Source: CAVURS01 sp963795385
GTDB lineage: Bacteria; Actinomycetota; Actinomycetes; Actinomycetales; CAVURS01
Direction of reading: 5' to 3'
Assembly (NCBI GenBank): GCA_963795385.1
Contig: CAWCHK010000004.1
Span: forward strand, 248,001 to 312,000
Length of the DNA stretch: 64,000 bases
Below the pieces are notes generated by a model. That model searched no databases. It worked only from the letters and a program-made list of their open reading frames with translations, and was not told the DNA's origin. The translations under genes were made by a program, and so were the position numbers. Positions 34,191-43,253 of the stretch are shown here, piece by piece (within the stretch, counting starts at the first letter, position 1; every line of letters begins with the position of its first letter).

Positions 34191-35582
34191 GTGCAGGCAA
34201 GGGTCCGCAGGCTCCGATGGTCCGTCGGTGCCGTCGCCATCACCGCCGGCGTGTGCTCTGAGCCTGCTCGCCGTGGCCCCGGGCTCGGCCCGGGCCGCGA
34301 CCGGCTCGGCATCGGCGACGGCGGCCTCCAGCTGGCTGGAGCTGCAGCTGGCGGCCAACGACTACTCGATGCCCGGCTTCTCGCCCGACAACCCGGACGT
34401 CGGCCTGACCGAGGACGTCGTCCTGGCCCTCACCGCCGACGGGCACGGCGAGGACGCTGCCACGCGCAAGGCGACCGTCGAGATCGCCTCGCACATAACG
34501 AATTTCGTATCGTTCGACAACTTCGGCGTGCCCGACGTCCACCTCGCCGGGCCGCTCGCCAAGACGTTGCTCGTCGCGGAGGTCCAGGGCGCCGACCCGC
34601 ACGCGTTCGGCGGCCGGGACATCGAGCGGGAGCTGCGCGGGACCATCGCCACTAGCGGCGCGCAGCAGGGACGGTTCGAGGACCAGAACTCCCCGCCCGA
34701 CTCGAGCAACGGCTTCAGCCAGGCGCTCGCGATCCTGGGCCTGGTGCGCAGCCCTGACGGCCTCCCAGCCGACGCGGTGAGCTACCTGCTCGCGCAGCAG
34801 TGCCCGGCCGGCGGGTTCCGGCTCTTCTACGCCACCGGGGCGACCTGCACCGACGACACGACGGCCGACCCCGACGCCACCGGCCTGGCGGTGCAGGCGC
34901 TCTCCGCCGTCACCTCCACCCCGGCCGTCTCGACTGCGATGTCCAAGGCCGTGACCTGGCTCCAGGGGATCCAGGACGCGACCACCGGCTCGTTCCCCGG
35001 CAGCGGGCCCACCGCGCACACGCCGAACGCCAACAGCACGGGGCTGGCCGGGTCCGCGCTGCGGATCGGGGGTGCGGCCGCTGCGGCGGACCGGGCCGCG
35101 GCGTACGTCCAGGGCCTGCAGCTCGGCTCCGGCAAGGACGCGGGCGCGATCGGGTACGACCAGGGCGGCTTCGACGCCGTGACCGGCGGGACCGTCGACG
35201 ACGGCTCGCTGGACCAGTGGCGCCGCGCCACCGCCCAGGCCGTGCTGGCGCTCGGCATCCCGTCGTACGCGCAGATCGCCGCCGTCGCCGCGGCACCGAG
35301 CTCGTCCAGCACCTCCAGCTCGAGCTCGTCCTCCAGCAGCTCCAGCTCGTCCTCCAGCAGCTCCAGCTCCAGCTCGTCCTCCAGCGCCCGGCCGGCCACT
35401 CGGCCTCGACCGACCCGTCGTCGGGGCCGACGGTGCTGGCCGCGAGTGCTGGACGCGACCCCGGGGCACTGGCGGCGACCGGCGGCGTCCCGGTGGGGCT
35501 GCTGGGGCTGGCCCTGGTCCTGCTGCTGGGTGGGATCGGCGCGGTCGTCGCCGGGACGGACCGGGCGGCCCGGCACCGGTGA
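34191..35582 (+). CDS. Surface-anchored toroid protein with Ser-rich stalk and LAxTG sorting signal, frame broken twice
   Basis: About 463 residues after repair. GTG at 34191 follows GGGAGG and gives MQARVRRLRWSVGAVAITAG; one extra base at ~34254 breaks the signal peptide, which continues LSLLAVAPGSARA. Alpha-alpha toroid repeats follow (~35-365; e.g. DPDATGLAVQALSAV, YDQGGFDAVTGG). Next is a serine stalk encoded by repeated TCC/AGC codons. A second break at ~35385-35397, one base missing, leads to LAATGG, a hydrophobic helix and RAARHR. LAxTG is the sortase E motif of actinomycetes. It is homologous to the toroid half of the divergent secreted protein but lacks DUF4430, which is supplied by the next gene. 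B12 capture at the wall is inferred from the riboswitch and ECF neighbours. Confidence 0.78.
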
Positions 35583-36436
35583 GGCGCCCGCTGTTCGCCG
35601 TCCTGTCGGCCTCGGCAGTGCTCCTCGGCGCCCTGCTCGGCCCGGGTGCCGTCGCGCCCGCGCAGGCAGGCACCGTCTCCGGCGGGTGTACCTCGTCGAA
35701 GGGCGTGACCGTCATCGTGAACTTCGGCTCGCTCGGCGGCGGCACGTCAGTGCGGTGCTACTCGGGTGCCACCTCGTCCACGACCGGCCTCTCGGCCCTG
35801 AGTGGCGCGGGCTTCTCGACCGACGGCACCGCCCACGACGGTCCGGGCTTCGTCTGCCGGATCAACGGCAAGCCGAGTGCGGCCGACGAGCAGTGCATCA
35901 AGACGCCGCCGGCGACGGCCTACTGGTCGTACTGGTACGCCCCGAACGGCGGCAGCTGGAGCTACAGCAACAAGGGCGCCGAGAGCCGGCACGTCATCCT
36001 GGGCGGCTTCGAGGGCTGGGCGTTCCACTCGGGGTCGGGCGACGCCGTCCCGCCGGCCGGTGGGAGCCCGACCCGGCCGGTCCCACCGCCGGCGGGGCCG
36101 ACGCCGACGTACTCGCTCGGGCCCGCGCAGTCGACCCGGGGGAGCGGATCGACGGCCGGCCCGCCGAAGGGCCCGTCGCCGACCAGCAAGGCCACGGCGA
36201 GCAAGAAGGCGACTCCCACGGCTACGGCCACACCGACCGCGAGCGAGACGGCGACGGCCTCGGCCTCCGAGGCGACGGAGGACTCGAATGCCGTTGCGGG
36301 GGGCCAGCTTCCGGGTGATCCACCGTCCAGCGGCCAGTCGCCGGTCCCCTTCGTCCTCGGCGCCGGCGGGGTGGCGCTGGTGCTGGGGGGCGCCGGCCTC
36401 GTGGTCGTCCGGCGGCGCAAGGGCATCGGGATCTGA
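35579..36436 (+). CDS. Membrane-anchored DUF4430 (transcobalamin C-terminal-like) protein
   Basis: A 285-residue exported protein: signal peptide ~1-30, a DUF4430 domain (~33-145) with GVTVIVNFGSLGG, GPGFVCRINGKPSAA, CIKTPPATAYWSYW and FEGWAFH, a long Pro/Thr/Ser/Ala stalk, and a C-terminal membrane helix ending VVVRRRKGIGI. It is clearly homologous to the DUF4430 half of the secreted protein at 31990-33665. Its GTG overlaps the upstream stop (GTGA), so it is coupled to the anchored toroid protein. I infer that the two form a split B12-binding receptor. Confidence 0.82.
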   Translation: MRRPLFAVLSASAVLLGALLGPGAVAPAQAGTVSGGCTSSKGVTVIVNFGSLGGGTSVRCYSGATSSTTGLSALSGAGFSTDGTAHDGPGFVCRINGKPSAADEQCIKTPPATAYWSYWYAPNGGSWSYSNKGAESRHVILGGFEGWAFHSGSGDAVPPAGGSPTRPVPPPAGPTPTYSLGPAQSTRGSGSTAGPPKGPSPTSKATASKKATPTATATPTASETATASASEATEDSNAVAGGQLPGDPPSSGQSPVPFVLGAGGVALVLGGAGLVVVRRRKGIGI

Positions 36437-36437
36437 G

Positions 36438-37604
36438 ATGGCGACCCGCCTGCCGAGGGCGCTGCACCCGGGAGCCTGGTGGCTCTGGGCGCTCGGCCTC
36501 GCCACGGCGGCGAGCCGCACCACCAATCCGCTGCTGCTGGTCCTGATCATCGCGGTCGCCTGCCTCGTCGTCGCCGCGCGACGCCCGGATGCGGTGTGGG
36601 CGTTGGGATTTCGCTACTACCTCTACCTCGGCGCGGTCATCGTCCTGATGCGGGTCCTGTTCCGGGTGCTGTTCGCCGGGGGCACCGGCAGCCACGTCCT
36701 GCTCGGCCTGCCGCAGGTCCCGCTCCCCGGCTGGGCGGCCGGCATCTCCCTGCTCGGGCCGGTCAGCGCCGAGGCCGTCCTGAGCGGCCTCTACGACGGG
36801 CTGCGGCTGGCCACGATGCTGATCTGCCTCGGCGCGGCCAACAGCCTGGCCAATCCGAAGCGGCTGCTGAAGTCCGTGCCGAGCGCGCTCTACGAGCTCG
36901 GCACCGCGGTCGTCGTCGCGTTGTCGGTCGCGCCGCAGCTGATCGAGAGCGTCGTCCGGGTGCGCCGGGCCCGGCGATTGCGGGCCGGGCCGCAGAAGGG
37001 CGCGGGCGCGCTGCGCGGCATCATCATCCCGGTCCTGGAGGATGCGCTGGACCGCTCCCGTGCCCTCGCGGCCGCGATGGACTCGCGGGGCTACGGCAGC
37101 ACCAACGGCCTCCCGCGCAGCAGCCGACGGCTCACTGGCGGTCTGGTGCTGGGTGGCCTGCTCGGGATCTGCGCCGGCACCTACGGCCTGCTCGACGGCA
37201 GCACCCCGCGCTACCTCGGGGCGCCGATGCTGCTCGCCGGCCTGGCCGTCGCGGCAGTGGGCCTGCGGGCCAGCGGGCAGCGCACGCGGCGGACCCGCTA
37301 CCGGCCCGATCGCTGGCGGGCCGGCGAGTGGGTGGTGACGGTGAGCGGCCTGCTGGCCTGCGGCGTCGGGTTCTTCGCCGGCTCGGTGGATGCCGACAAC
37401 CTGGTCCCGTCGATCGACCCGCTCACCTGGCCCCAGCTGCCCTGGCTGTCCTCGATCGGCGTCCTGCTGGCCGCGCTGCCGGCCGTGCTCGCCCCCTCCG
37501 CGGTCGCCGACGCCGTACCCGCGCGGGCCGTGCGGGTCGAGGACCCGCCCTCCGGGCCGGTGTCGGTGCCCGGGCCGCTCGTCACCGGGGGAGCCCGCCG
37601 ATGA
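36438..37604 (+). CDS. ECF transporter T component (EcfT)
   Basis: A 388-residue membrane protein with an EcfT core. Two arginine signature elements that contact the ATPases are visible: VRRARRLRAG (~180) and AMDSRGYGS (~215). Hydrophobic helices occur before and after, and the extra C-terminal helices make it longer than the minimal family. It starts one base after the preceding stop and overlaps the ATPase gene by four bases (ATGA). Role: couples the ATPases to the S component during vitamin uptake. Cobalamin is the inferred substrate because the operon sits behind a cobalamin riboswitch. Confidence 0.88.
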   Translation: MATRLPRALHPGAWWLWALGLATAASRTTNPLLLVLIIAVACLVVAARRPDAVWALGFRYYLYLGAVIVLMRVLFRVLFAGGTGSHVLLGLPQVPLPGWAAGISLLGPVSAEAVLSGLYDGLRLATMLICLGAANSLANPKRLLKSVPSALYELGTAVVVALSVAPQLIESVVRVRRARRLRAGPQKGAGALRGIIIPVLEDALDRSRALAAAMDSRGYGSTNGLPRSSRRLTGGLVLGGLLGICAGTYGLLDGSTPRYLGAPMLLAGLAVAAVGLRASGQRTRRTRYRPDRWRAGEWVVTVSGLLACGVGFFAGSVDADNLVPSIDPLTWPQLPWLSSIGVLLAALPAVLAPSAVADAVPARAVRVEDPPSGPVSVPGPLVTGGARR

Positions 37605-39229
37605 TCCGGTTCGAGCACGTGACCATCACGTACGACGGCGCCTCGGCGGCCACGCTGTCCGACGTCGACCTGCTCGTGCCGGAGGGCGAGCTGTGTCTGG
37701 TCGCCGGGCGGACCGGCTCCGGCAAGTCCACTCTGCTGGGCGCCATCAACGGCCTCGTCCCGCACTTCACGGGCGGGACCCTCGCCGGGCGGGTGACGGT
37801 CGCCGGACTCGACACGGCCAAGAACCCGCCGCGGGACCTCGCCTCGGTCGTGGGCGTCGTCGGGCAGGACCCGCTCGCGGGCTTCGTGACCGACACGGTC
37901 GAGGAGGAGCTGGCCTACTGCATGGAGCAGCAGGCCGTCGCTCCCGAGGTGATGCGCCGCCGGGTCGAGGAGACGCTCGATCTGCTCGGCATAGCGGACC
38001 TGCGCGGCCGGGCGCTGCGCTCGCTGTCCGGCGGTCAGCAGCAGCGCGTCGCCATCGGCTCGGTCCTCACCGCGCACCCGCAGGTCCTGGTCCTCGACGA
38101 GCCGACCTCGGCGCTCGACCCGACCGCGGCGGAGGAGGTGCTGGCCGCCATCACCCGGCTCGTCCACGACCTCGGCACGACCGTCGTCGTCGCGGAGCAC
38201 CGGATGGAGCGGGTGCTGCAGTACGCCGACCGCGTGCTCCTCGTCGACGGCGGTCGCGTGGTCGACGGCACGCCGGCCGAGGTGATGACGACGAGCCCGG
38301 TGGCGCCGCCGGTGGTGGAGCTGGGCCGGATGGCCGGCTGGTCGCCGCTGCCGCTGTCGGTGCGAGACGCCCGCCGGCTCGCCGGGCCGCTGCGCGAGCG
38401 GCTGGCGATGCGGACCGCGTCGGCGTCGGTGCCGGCACGGCGGGTCGACGACGCCCCGGTGGTCCTGGCCGCCCGCGGTGTGAGCGTGCGCTACGGCGAC
38501 ACGGTGGCGGTGCGCGAGGTGGACCTGCGGCTGCGGGCCGGCGAGGTCGTGGCCCTCATGGGGCGCAACGGATCTGGCAAGTCCTCGCTGCTCTGGGCCC
38601 TGCAGGGGTCCGGGCGACGGCAGGCCGGCCGCGTCGTCGTCGGTGACCGGGAGACGCGCGGGCTCGGCGCGCGCGAGGCCCGCGGCCTGGTCGGCCTCGT
38701 CCCGCAGACCGCGAGCGACCTGCTCTACCTGGAGTCCGTGACCGACGAGTGCCTGCAGGCCGACCGCGAGGCCGGGGTCGAGCCCGGCTCGTGCTGGTCG
38801 CTGCTGCTGCGGCTGACCGCAGACGTCGAGCCGAGCCGGCACCCGCGCGACCTGTCGGAGGGTCAGCGGCTCGCCCTGGTGCTGGCCGTCCAGCTCATCG
38901 CCGCGCCGGGGGTGGTCCTGCTGGACGAGCCGACCCGCGGGCTCGACTACGGCGCCAAGGCGGCGCTGGCCGAGATCCTCGACCTGCTCTGTGCCGAGGG
39001 CAAGGCCGTCATGGTGTCGACGCACGACGTGGAGTTCGTCGCGGGAGCCGCCGACCGGGTGGTGGTCATGGCCGAGGGTGACGTGGTGACCGACGGGTCG
39101 GCTGTCGACGTGCTCTCCGCCTCGCCGTCGTTCGCCCCGCAGGTCGCGAAGGTCCTGGCGCCCGGGCCGTGGCTCACGCTGGCCCAGGTCGAGACCGCGC
39201 TGCCGGGCCTGGCGGGGGTGGCGTCGTGA
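37601..39229 (+). CDS. ECF transporter ATPase, two fused EcfA domains
   Basis: A 542-residue protein with two ABC ATPase domains, the equivalent of EcfA and EcfA' in one chain. Domain 1: GRTGSGKST (~37), LSGGQQQR (~148), LVLDEPTSALDP and the switch histidine in VVAEHRME. Domain 2: GRNGSGKSS (~323), DLSEGQRLAL (~426), VVLLDEPTRGLD and STHDVEF. The second signature is LSEGQ, common in EcfA' halves. All catalytic elements are present in both. Its stop overlaps the S-component start (GTGA). Confidence 0.92.
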   Translation: MIRFEHVTITYDGASAATLSDVDLLVPEGELCLVAGRTGSGKSTLLGAINGLVPHFTGGTLAGRVTVAGLDTAKNPPRDLASVVGVVGQDPLAGFVTDTVEEELAYCMEQQAVAPEVMRRRVEETLDLLGIADLRGRALRSLSGGQQQRVAIGSVLTAHPQVLVLDEPTSALDPTAAEEVLAAITRLVHDLGTTVVVAEHRMERVLQYADRVLLVDGGRVVDGTPAEVMTTSPVAPPVVELGRMAGWSPLPLSVRDARRLAGPLRERLAMRTASASVPARRVDDAPVVLAARGVSVRYGDTVAVREVDLRLRAGEVVALMGRNGSGKSSLLWALQGSGRRQAGRVVVGDRETRGLGAREARGLVGLVPQTASDLLYLESVTDECLQADREAGVEPGSCWSLLLRLTADVEPSRHPRDLSEGQRLALVLAVQLIAAPGVVLLDEPTRGLDYGAKAALAEILDLLCAEGKAVMVSTHDVEFVAGAADRVVVMAEGDVVTDGSAVDVLSASPSFAPQVAKVLAPGPWLTLAQVETALPGLAGVAS

Positions 39230-40047
39230 AGGTCGTGCGGCTCAGTCCCCGCAGCGCTCTCGTGCTGGGCGTCGCGAGCCTGGCCGGGCTGGCGATGTTC
39301 ACCTGGCCGCTGTTCGTCTCCGTCGCGCCGACCGCGGTGGCGCACACGTCGGACGCGCCCCTGTTCTTCATCGCGACGATGCCCCTGCTGGTGCTCCTGG
39401 TCATGGCCCAGCTGTCCGAGGGAGGGATGGACGCGAAGGCCATCGCGATGCTGGGCATCCTGGCCGCGATCAACAGCGCGCTGCGCCCGCTCGGGGCCGG
39501 CACGGCTGGCATCGAGACCGTGTTCTTCCTGCTCATCCTGTCCGGGCGGGTGTTCGGCGCGGGCTTCGGCTTCCTGCTCGGGTCGGTGTCGATGTTCGCG
39601 TCGGCCCTGCTGACCGGCGGCGTCGGGCCGTGGCTGCCGTTCCAGATGCTGGCGGCGTCGTGGGTGGGCCTCGGCGCCGGGATGCTGCCACGGCGGGTCA
39701 AGGGTCGGGCCGAGGTCGCGATGCTCGCCGCGTACGGCGTGGTCGCGGCGTACGCCTACGGGACGATCATGAACCTGTGGTTCTGGCCCTTCGCCACGGG
39801 CGACGGCACCGACCTGAGCTACGTCGCGGGGGCGCCGATCGGGACCAACCTGCACCGGTTCGCGGTCTTCGACACGGCCACCTCGCTCGGCTGGGACACC
39901 GGGCGGGCGATCACCAACGTGGTGGCGATCGCCGTGCTCGGCCCAGCGGTCCTGTCGACGCTGCGCCGGGCCGCCCGCAAGGCAGCCTTCGAGGCGCCCG
40001 TGGTGTTCGACCCGCCGGCCCCCGCGCTGACCCGCGGGTCGGTCTAG
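39226..40047 (+). CDS. ECF transporter S component, probably for cobalamin
   Basis: A 273-residue hydrophobic protein with about six helices, the normal size for an ECF substrate-binding subunit. Notable are LAAINSALRPLGAGTAGIETVF and GFGFLLGSVSMFASALLTGG, an alanine/glycine-rich helix typical of S components. GTG at 39226 overlaps the ATPase stop and gives MKVVRLSPRSALVLG. Specificity cannot be read from sequence by eye; cobalamin or a precursor is inferred from the riboswitch at 33965-34105 and the transcobalamin-like genes of the same operon. Its stop shares a CTAG with the convergent SRPBCC gene. Confidence 0.8.
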   Translation: MKVVRLSPRSALVLGVASLAGLAMFTWPLFVSVAPTAVAHTSDAPLFFIATMPLLVLLVMAQLSEGGMDAKAIAMLGILAAINSALRPLGAGTAGIETVFFLLILSGRVFGAGFGFLLGSVSMFASALLTGGVGPWLPFQMLAASWVGLGAGMLPRRVKGRAEVAMLAAYGVVAAYAYGTIMNLWFWPFATGDGTDLSYVAGAPIGTNLHRFAVFDTATSLGWDTGRAITNVVAIAVLGPAVLSTLRRAARKAAFEAPVVFDPPAPALTRGSV

Positions 40048-40604
40048 ACGCGGCCGCTGGAGCGGCTGGCCCTCGGTGCGTCCGCGTCCGCCACGCTCCG
40101 GACGTCGGCCACCTTCGGGGCCTGCGCCGGGTGGGCCGGGGTCGTCCGCTCCTGCGGCGGCGTCCGGAAGCGCGCCTGCAGGTAGCGCGCGAGGTCGCTC
40201 ATCTCGTTGCGCCACCCGTCGATGTGCTCCTCGACCAGGTCCTCGAGCTCGGCCGCCACCCCGGCGTCGACCAGGGCGCGGAGCCCGCTCTCGGTGACCC
40301 GCACGGCGGTGCCGTCGGCGATCGGACGCAGCGCGAACGCCACCGTGGTGAACAGGCCGGGGTCGGTGATGGTCCCGAACACGTCCCAGCGGAAGACGAA
40401 GCGCCGCAACGGTTCCACGGCGGTGACCACACCGGTGGCCACCTCGCCGGCCGGCCAGGTGTATCTCACGGCACCGCCGACCCGCAGGTCGATGCGGGCG
40501 CTGTCGCCGAACCAGCGCGCGACCTGTTCACCGTCCGTGATGGCGGCCCACACCGCCTCCGGGCGCGCCGGGATCTCGACTTCCCGGGTCACGACATCAA
40601 GCAT
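40044..40604 (-). CDS. SRPBCC/AHSA1-domain protein
   Basis: A 186-residue START-fold protein: VTREVEIPARPEAVWAAITD, VARWFGDSARIDLRVGG, VEPLRRFVFRWD and the C-terminal helix EEHIDGWRNEMSDLARYLQ, the layout of activator-of-Hsp90-ATPase-like (polyketide cyclase-related) proteins. The C-terminal ~35 residues are Pro/Ala/Asp-rich and probably unstructured. Many relatives are paired with an ArsR regulator; none is present here. The 195 bases upstream to hisN contain no gene I can support. Confidence 0.82.
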   Translation of the reverse strand: MLDVVTREVEIPARPEAVWAAITDGEQVARWFGDSARIDLRVGGAVRYTWPAGEVATGVVTAVEPLRRFVFRWDVFGTITDPGLFTTVAFALRPIADGTAVRVTESGLRALVDAGVAAELEDLVEEHIDGWRNEMSDLARYLQARFRTPPQERTTPAHPAQAPKVADVRSVADADAPRASRSSGRV

Positions 40605-40799
40605 GTTCCCCTCCCAGATCCGACACGCCCCCGAGGGCGAATGCGAGTCAACGTCGGCAAATCTGGCAACCCCGTGCCATTGGTCGCAGCGTAAGCCCAG
40701 GGGTAGGGATGTGCGACACCTGCAACTGCACCATTTCCCGTCGTTCGTTGCACCACACGACGACCCTCAGGAGGCGGAAATCTCCGGATAAACCAGGAT

Positions 40800-41618
40800 T
40801 CAGCTGTCCTGTGGAAAGGCGGTGCGGTCCGCTCCGTCGCGGCGGAGCAGGTGCAGCACGTCGTCGTGCAGGAGGCCGTTCGTGGCCACCGCACTGCCGC
40901 CCCACGGCCCGTCGCGGCCGTCCAGCGAGCTGAACCGCCCGCCGGCCTCGGTCACGACGGGCACCAGGGCGGCCATGTCGTGCAGCTTCAGGTCCGGCTC
41001 GCAGGCGATGTCGACCGCGCCCTCGGCCACCAGCATGTACGACCAGAAGTCGCCGTACCCGCGGGTCCGCCAGCACCGACGGCCCAGCTCGGCGAACCCG
41101 GCGGCCCGCCCGCTGCCGTCCCACTCCTGCACGTCGGAGTAGGACAGCGACGCCTCCGAGAGGTCGGGGACCTTGGAGACCCGGAGCCTGCGCGCAGCGG
41201 ACAGGCTCCGGCCCGTCCACGCGCCCGAACCGCCTGCGGCCCACCAGCGCCGGCCCAGCGCCGGGGCCGATACCAGGCCGAGGACCGGCTCCTCGTCGAC
41301 CACCAGGGCGATCAGCGTGGCCCAGACGGGTACGCCGCGGACGTAGTTCTTCGTGCCGTCGATGGGATCGACCACCCAGCGCCGCGGGCCGTGCCCGGTC
41401 GGCTCGAACTCCTCGCCGACCACGGCGTCGCGGGGGCGCGTTCGCTGCAGCTGGGAGCGGATGACCTGCTCGGCGGCCCGGTCGGCATCGCTCACGGGGG
41501 TCAGGTCCGCCTTGGTGTCGACGACGAGGTCATCGGCGAGGAACCGCTCCATCGTCAGGCCGTCGACCGAGTCGGCCAGCACGTGGGCGAGCCGCAGGTC
41601 GTCGTCATACCTCGTCAC
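40800..41618 (-). CDS. hisN: Inositol-monophosphatase-family phosphatase, probably histidinol-phosphatase
   Basis: A 272-residue metal-dependent phosphatase. The three metal-site blocks are visible: VVGEEFE (~67), VVDPIDGTKNYVRGVPVWAT (~81) and KLHDMAALVPVVTEAGG (~213). KADLTPVSDADRAAEQVIR near residue 40 and the overall length fit the HisN branch that completes histidinol synthesis in actinomycetes. Inositol-1-phosphatase or 3'-phosphoadenosine phosphatase activity is the alternative. Single gene with its own upstream region. Confidence 0.82.
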   Translation of the reverse strand: MTRYDDDLRLAHVLADSVDGLTMERFLADDLVVDTKADLTPVSDADRAAEQVIRSQLQRTRPRDAVVGEEFEPTGHGPRRWVVDPIDGTKNYVRGVPVWATLIALVVDEEPVLGLVSAPALGRRWWAAGGSGAWTGRSLSAARRLRVSKVPDLSEASLSYSDVQEWDGSGRAAGFAELGRRCWRTRGYGDFWSYMLVAEGAVDIACEPDLKLHDMAALVPVVTEAGGRFSSLDGRDGPWGGSAVATNGLLHDDVLHLLRRDGADRTAFPQDS

Positions 41619-41728
41619 GCCCCGACGCTAGCGCGCCGACGGCGATGGTCCCGGCATTTGGGTCACGGCGCTGAACGGCCGCTCTTCGAGACGACGTACC
41701 GTTTGCGACAGCCAACCGAGGGAGCGGC

Positions 41729-42184
41729 ATGTTCGACACGTTCCAGGGTCTTCCGCTGCATGCGCTCGTCGTCCACGCGACGGTGGTGCTGGTTCCGCTC
41801 ATGTCGCTCATCACGGTGTTCGTGGCCCTGCGCCCCGGTTGCGCGAGCGGTACGCGTGGTGGGCGTTCGTGGGCGACCTGCTGGTCGTCGCGCTCGTCTA
41901 CGTGACGATGCGCAGCGGCGAGGACCTCGAGGCCCGGCTGGGGGCCAGCCCTCCGATCCTGACGGCACGAGCACCTGGGCCGGCAGCTGATCTGGTTCGT
42001 GATCGCGCTCGCCGTGACCGCGCTGATCGTGGTGCTCACGACGAAGCGAGGGAGCGCCCAGGCGATGGGGGGCACGCTGCTGAGCGCCGTCGCCGCCGTC
42101 CTCGTGCTGGTCTGGGTCGTGCGGATCGGACACACCGGCGCCGAGGCCGTCTGGTCCGGACTGCCGGGCAAGGGCGGCAGCTAG
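41729..42184 (+). CDS. DUF2231-family small membrane protein, frame broken twice
   Basis: About 151 residues after repair. The pieces are MFDTFQGLPLHALVVHATVV to VALRP, then LRERYAWWAFVGDLLVVALV to ARLGASPPILT, then HEHLGRQLIWFVIALAVTAL to LPGKGGS. PLHALVVHATVVLVPL is the DUF2231 hallmark, and four helices are expected. Breaks: one C missing from CCCC at about 41834-41840, and one base extra at about 41960-41968. GAGGGAG precedes the ATG. Function unknown. Confidence 0.75.
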
Positions 42185-42218
42185 CAGCCACAGCCGCCGT
42201 CAGCCGCGTCAGCCGTCC

Positions 42219-43253
42219 TCAGTCGTCCAGGCCGCCGCCGCGGGCCCGCAGCAGGCGGCGCAGCGAGTCCAGCCGGGACCGGCCGGCCGGCCCGGCCCGG
42301 CCGGAGTCGACCCAGGCGTCCAGCGCGCACTCCGGCTCGTCGTGGGTGCATCCGCGCGGGCACTCGGCCGTGCCCGGCTCGAGGTCGGGGAAGTGGTTGA
42401 TGATCCGGGCCAGGTCGACGTGAGCCAGCCCGAACGACCGGATGCCCGGGGTGTCGACGACCCAGCCGGAGTGGTCCGGCAGCTGCAGCGCGACCGCCGA
42501 CGTGGAGGTGTGGCGCCCCCGACCGGTCACGTCGTTGACGACGCCGGTGGAGCGGAAAGTCCCTGGTACCAACGCATTCACCAGGGTCGACTTGCCGACC
42601 CCGGAGTGTCCGAGCAGGACGCTGACCCGCCCGGTCAGCCGCTCTCGCAGGGCCTCGAGCCCGCTGATCTCCAGGCCGGTGCCGGGCCGGCTGGTCACGA
42701 CGTACGGCACGTCCAGCGGCGAGTAGTTCGCGAGGAAGTCCTCGGGCGAGGTCAGGTCGGCCTTGGTGAGGGCCAGCAGCGGGTCGAGCCCGGCGTCGTA
42801 CGCCGCGACCAGGGCCCGGTCGATCAGGCGCGGCCGTGGGGGCGGGTCGGTCAGCGAGGTGACGACGACCAGCTGGTCGACGTTGGCCACGACGACCCGC
42901 TCGACCGGGTCGGTGTCGTCGGCGGTACGCCGCAGGACCGAGGCCCGGGGCTCGACCCGGACCACCCGGGCCAGCTCGTCGGCGCCGCCTCCGGTGTCGC
43001 CGACCAGCGCGACCCGGTCACCGACGACGACGCCCTTGCGGCCCAGCTCGCGCGCCTTCATCGCCGTCACCTCGTGGGCCTTGCGGCCGGCGCCGACGAT
43101 GACGCCGTAGCGCCCGCGGTCGACCCGGACGACGAACCCCGGGACGGCGTCCTCGTGCCGGGGGCGGTCCTTGGTGCGCGGGCGCGAGCCACGCGGGTTG
43201 GGCCGGACGCGGACGTCGTCCTCGTCGTAGTCGCCTGGCTTGCGCGGCGTCAC
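42219..43253 (-). CDS. rsgA: Ribosome small-subunit-dependent GTPase A
   Basis: A 344-residue circularly permuted GTPase that helps late 30S subunit maturation. An OB-fold occupies ~35-110 and the GTPase domain ~115-290, with the G4 motif TKADL before G1 LLGHSGVGKSTLVNALV, and DTPGIRSF. The zinc site is CPRGCTHDEPEC (~300). All family elements are present. GTG at 43253 overlaps the aroA stop by four bases, giving an aroA-rsgA pair, an arrangement I know from other actinomycetes. Confidence 0.94.
   Translation of the reverse strand: MTPRKPGDYDEDDVRVRPNPRGSRPRTKDRPRHEDAVPGFVVRVDRGRYGVIVGAGRKAHEVTAMKARELGRKGVVVGDRVALVGDTGGGADELARVVRVEPRASVLRRTADDTDPVERVVVANVDQLVVVTSLTDPPPRPRLIDRALVAAYDAGLDPLLALTKADLTSPEDFLANYSPLDVPYVVTSRPGTGLEISGLEALRERLTGRVSVLLGHSGVGKSTLVNALVPGTFRSTGVVNDVTGRGRHTSTSAVALQLPDHSGWVVDTPGIRSFGLAHVDLARIINHFPDLEPGTAECPRGCTHDEPECALDAWVDSGRAGPAGRSRLDSLRRLLRARGGGLDD

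Noticed and set aside
34494..34515. AT-rich palindrome-like stretch CATAACGAATTTCGTATCG resembling a recombination site
   Set aside because: It lies inside a conserved toroid coding region, its symmetry is short and imperfect, and it matches neither a dif core nor a lox site.
31990..40047. Locus considered as a terpenoid biosynthetic cluster because of the squalene-cyclase-like repeats
   Set aside because: The toroid proteins have signal peptides and no cyclase acid motif, and they lie with cobalamin riboswitches and an ECF vitamin transporter.
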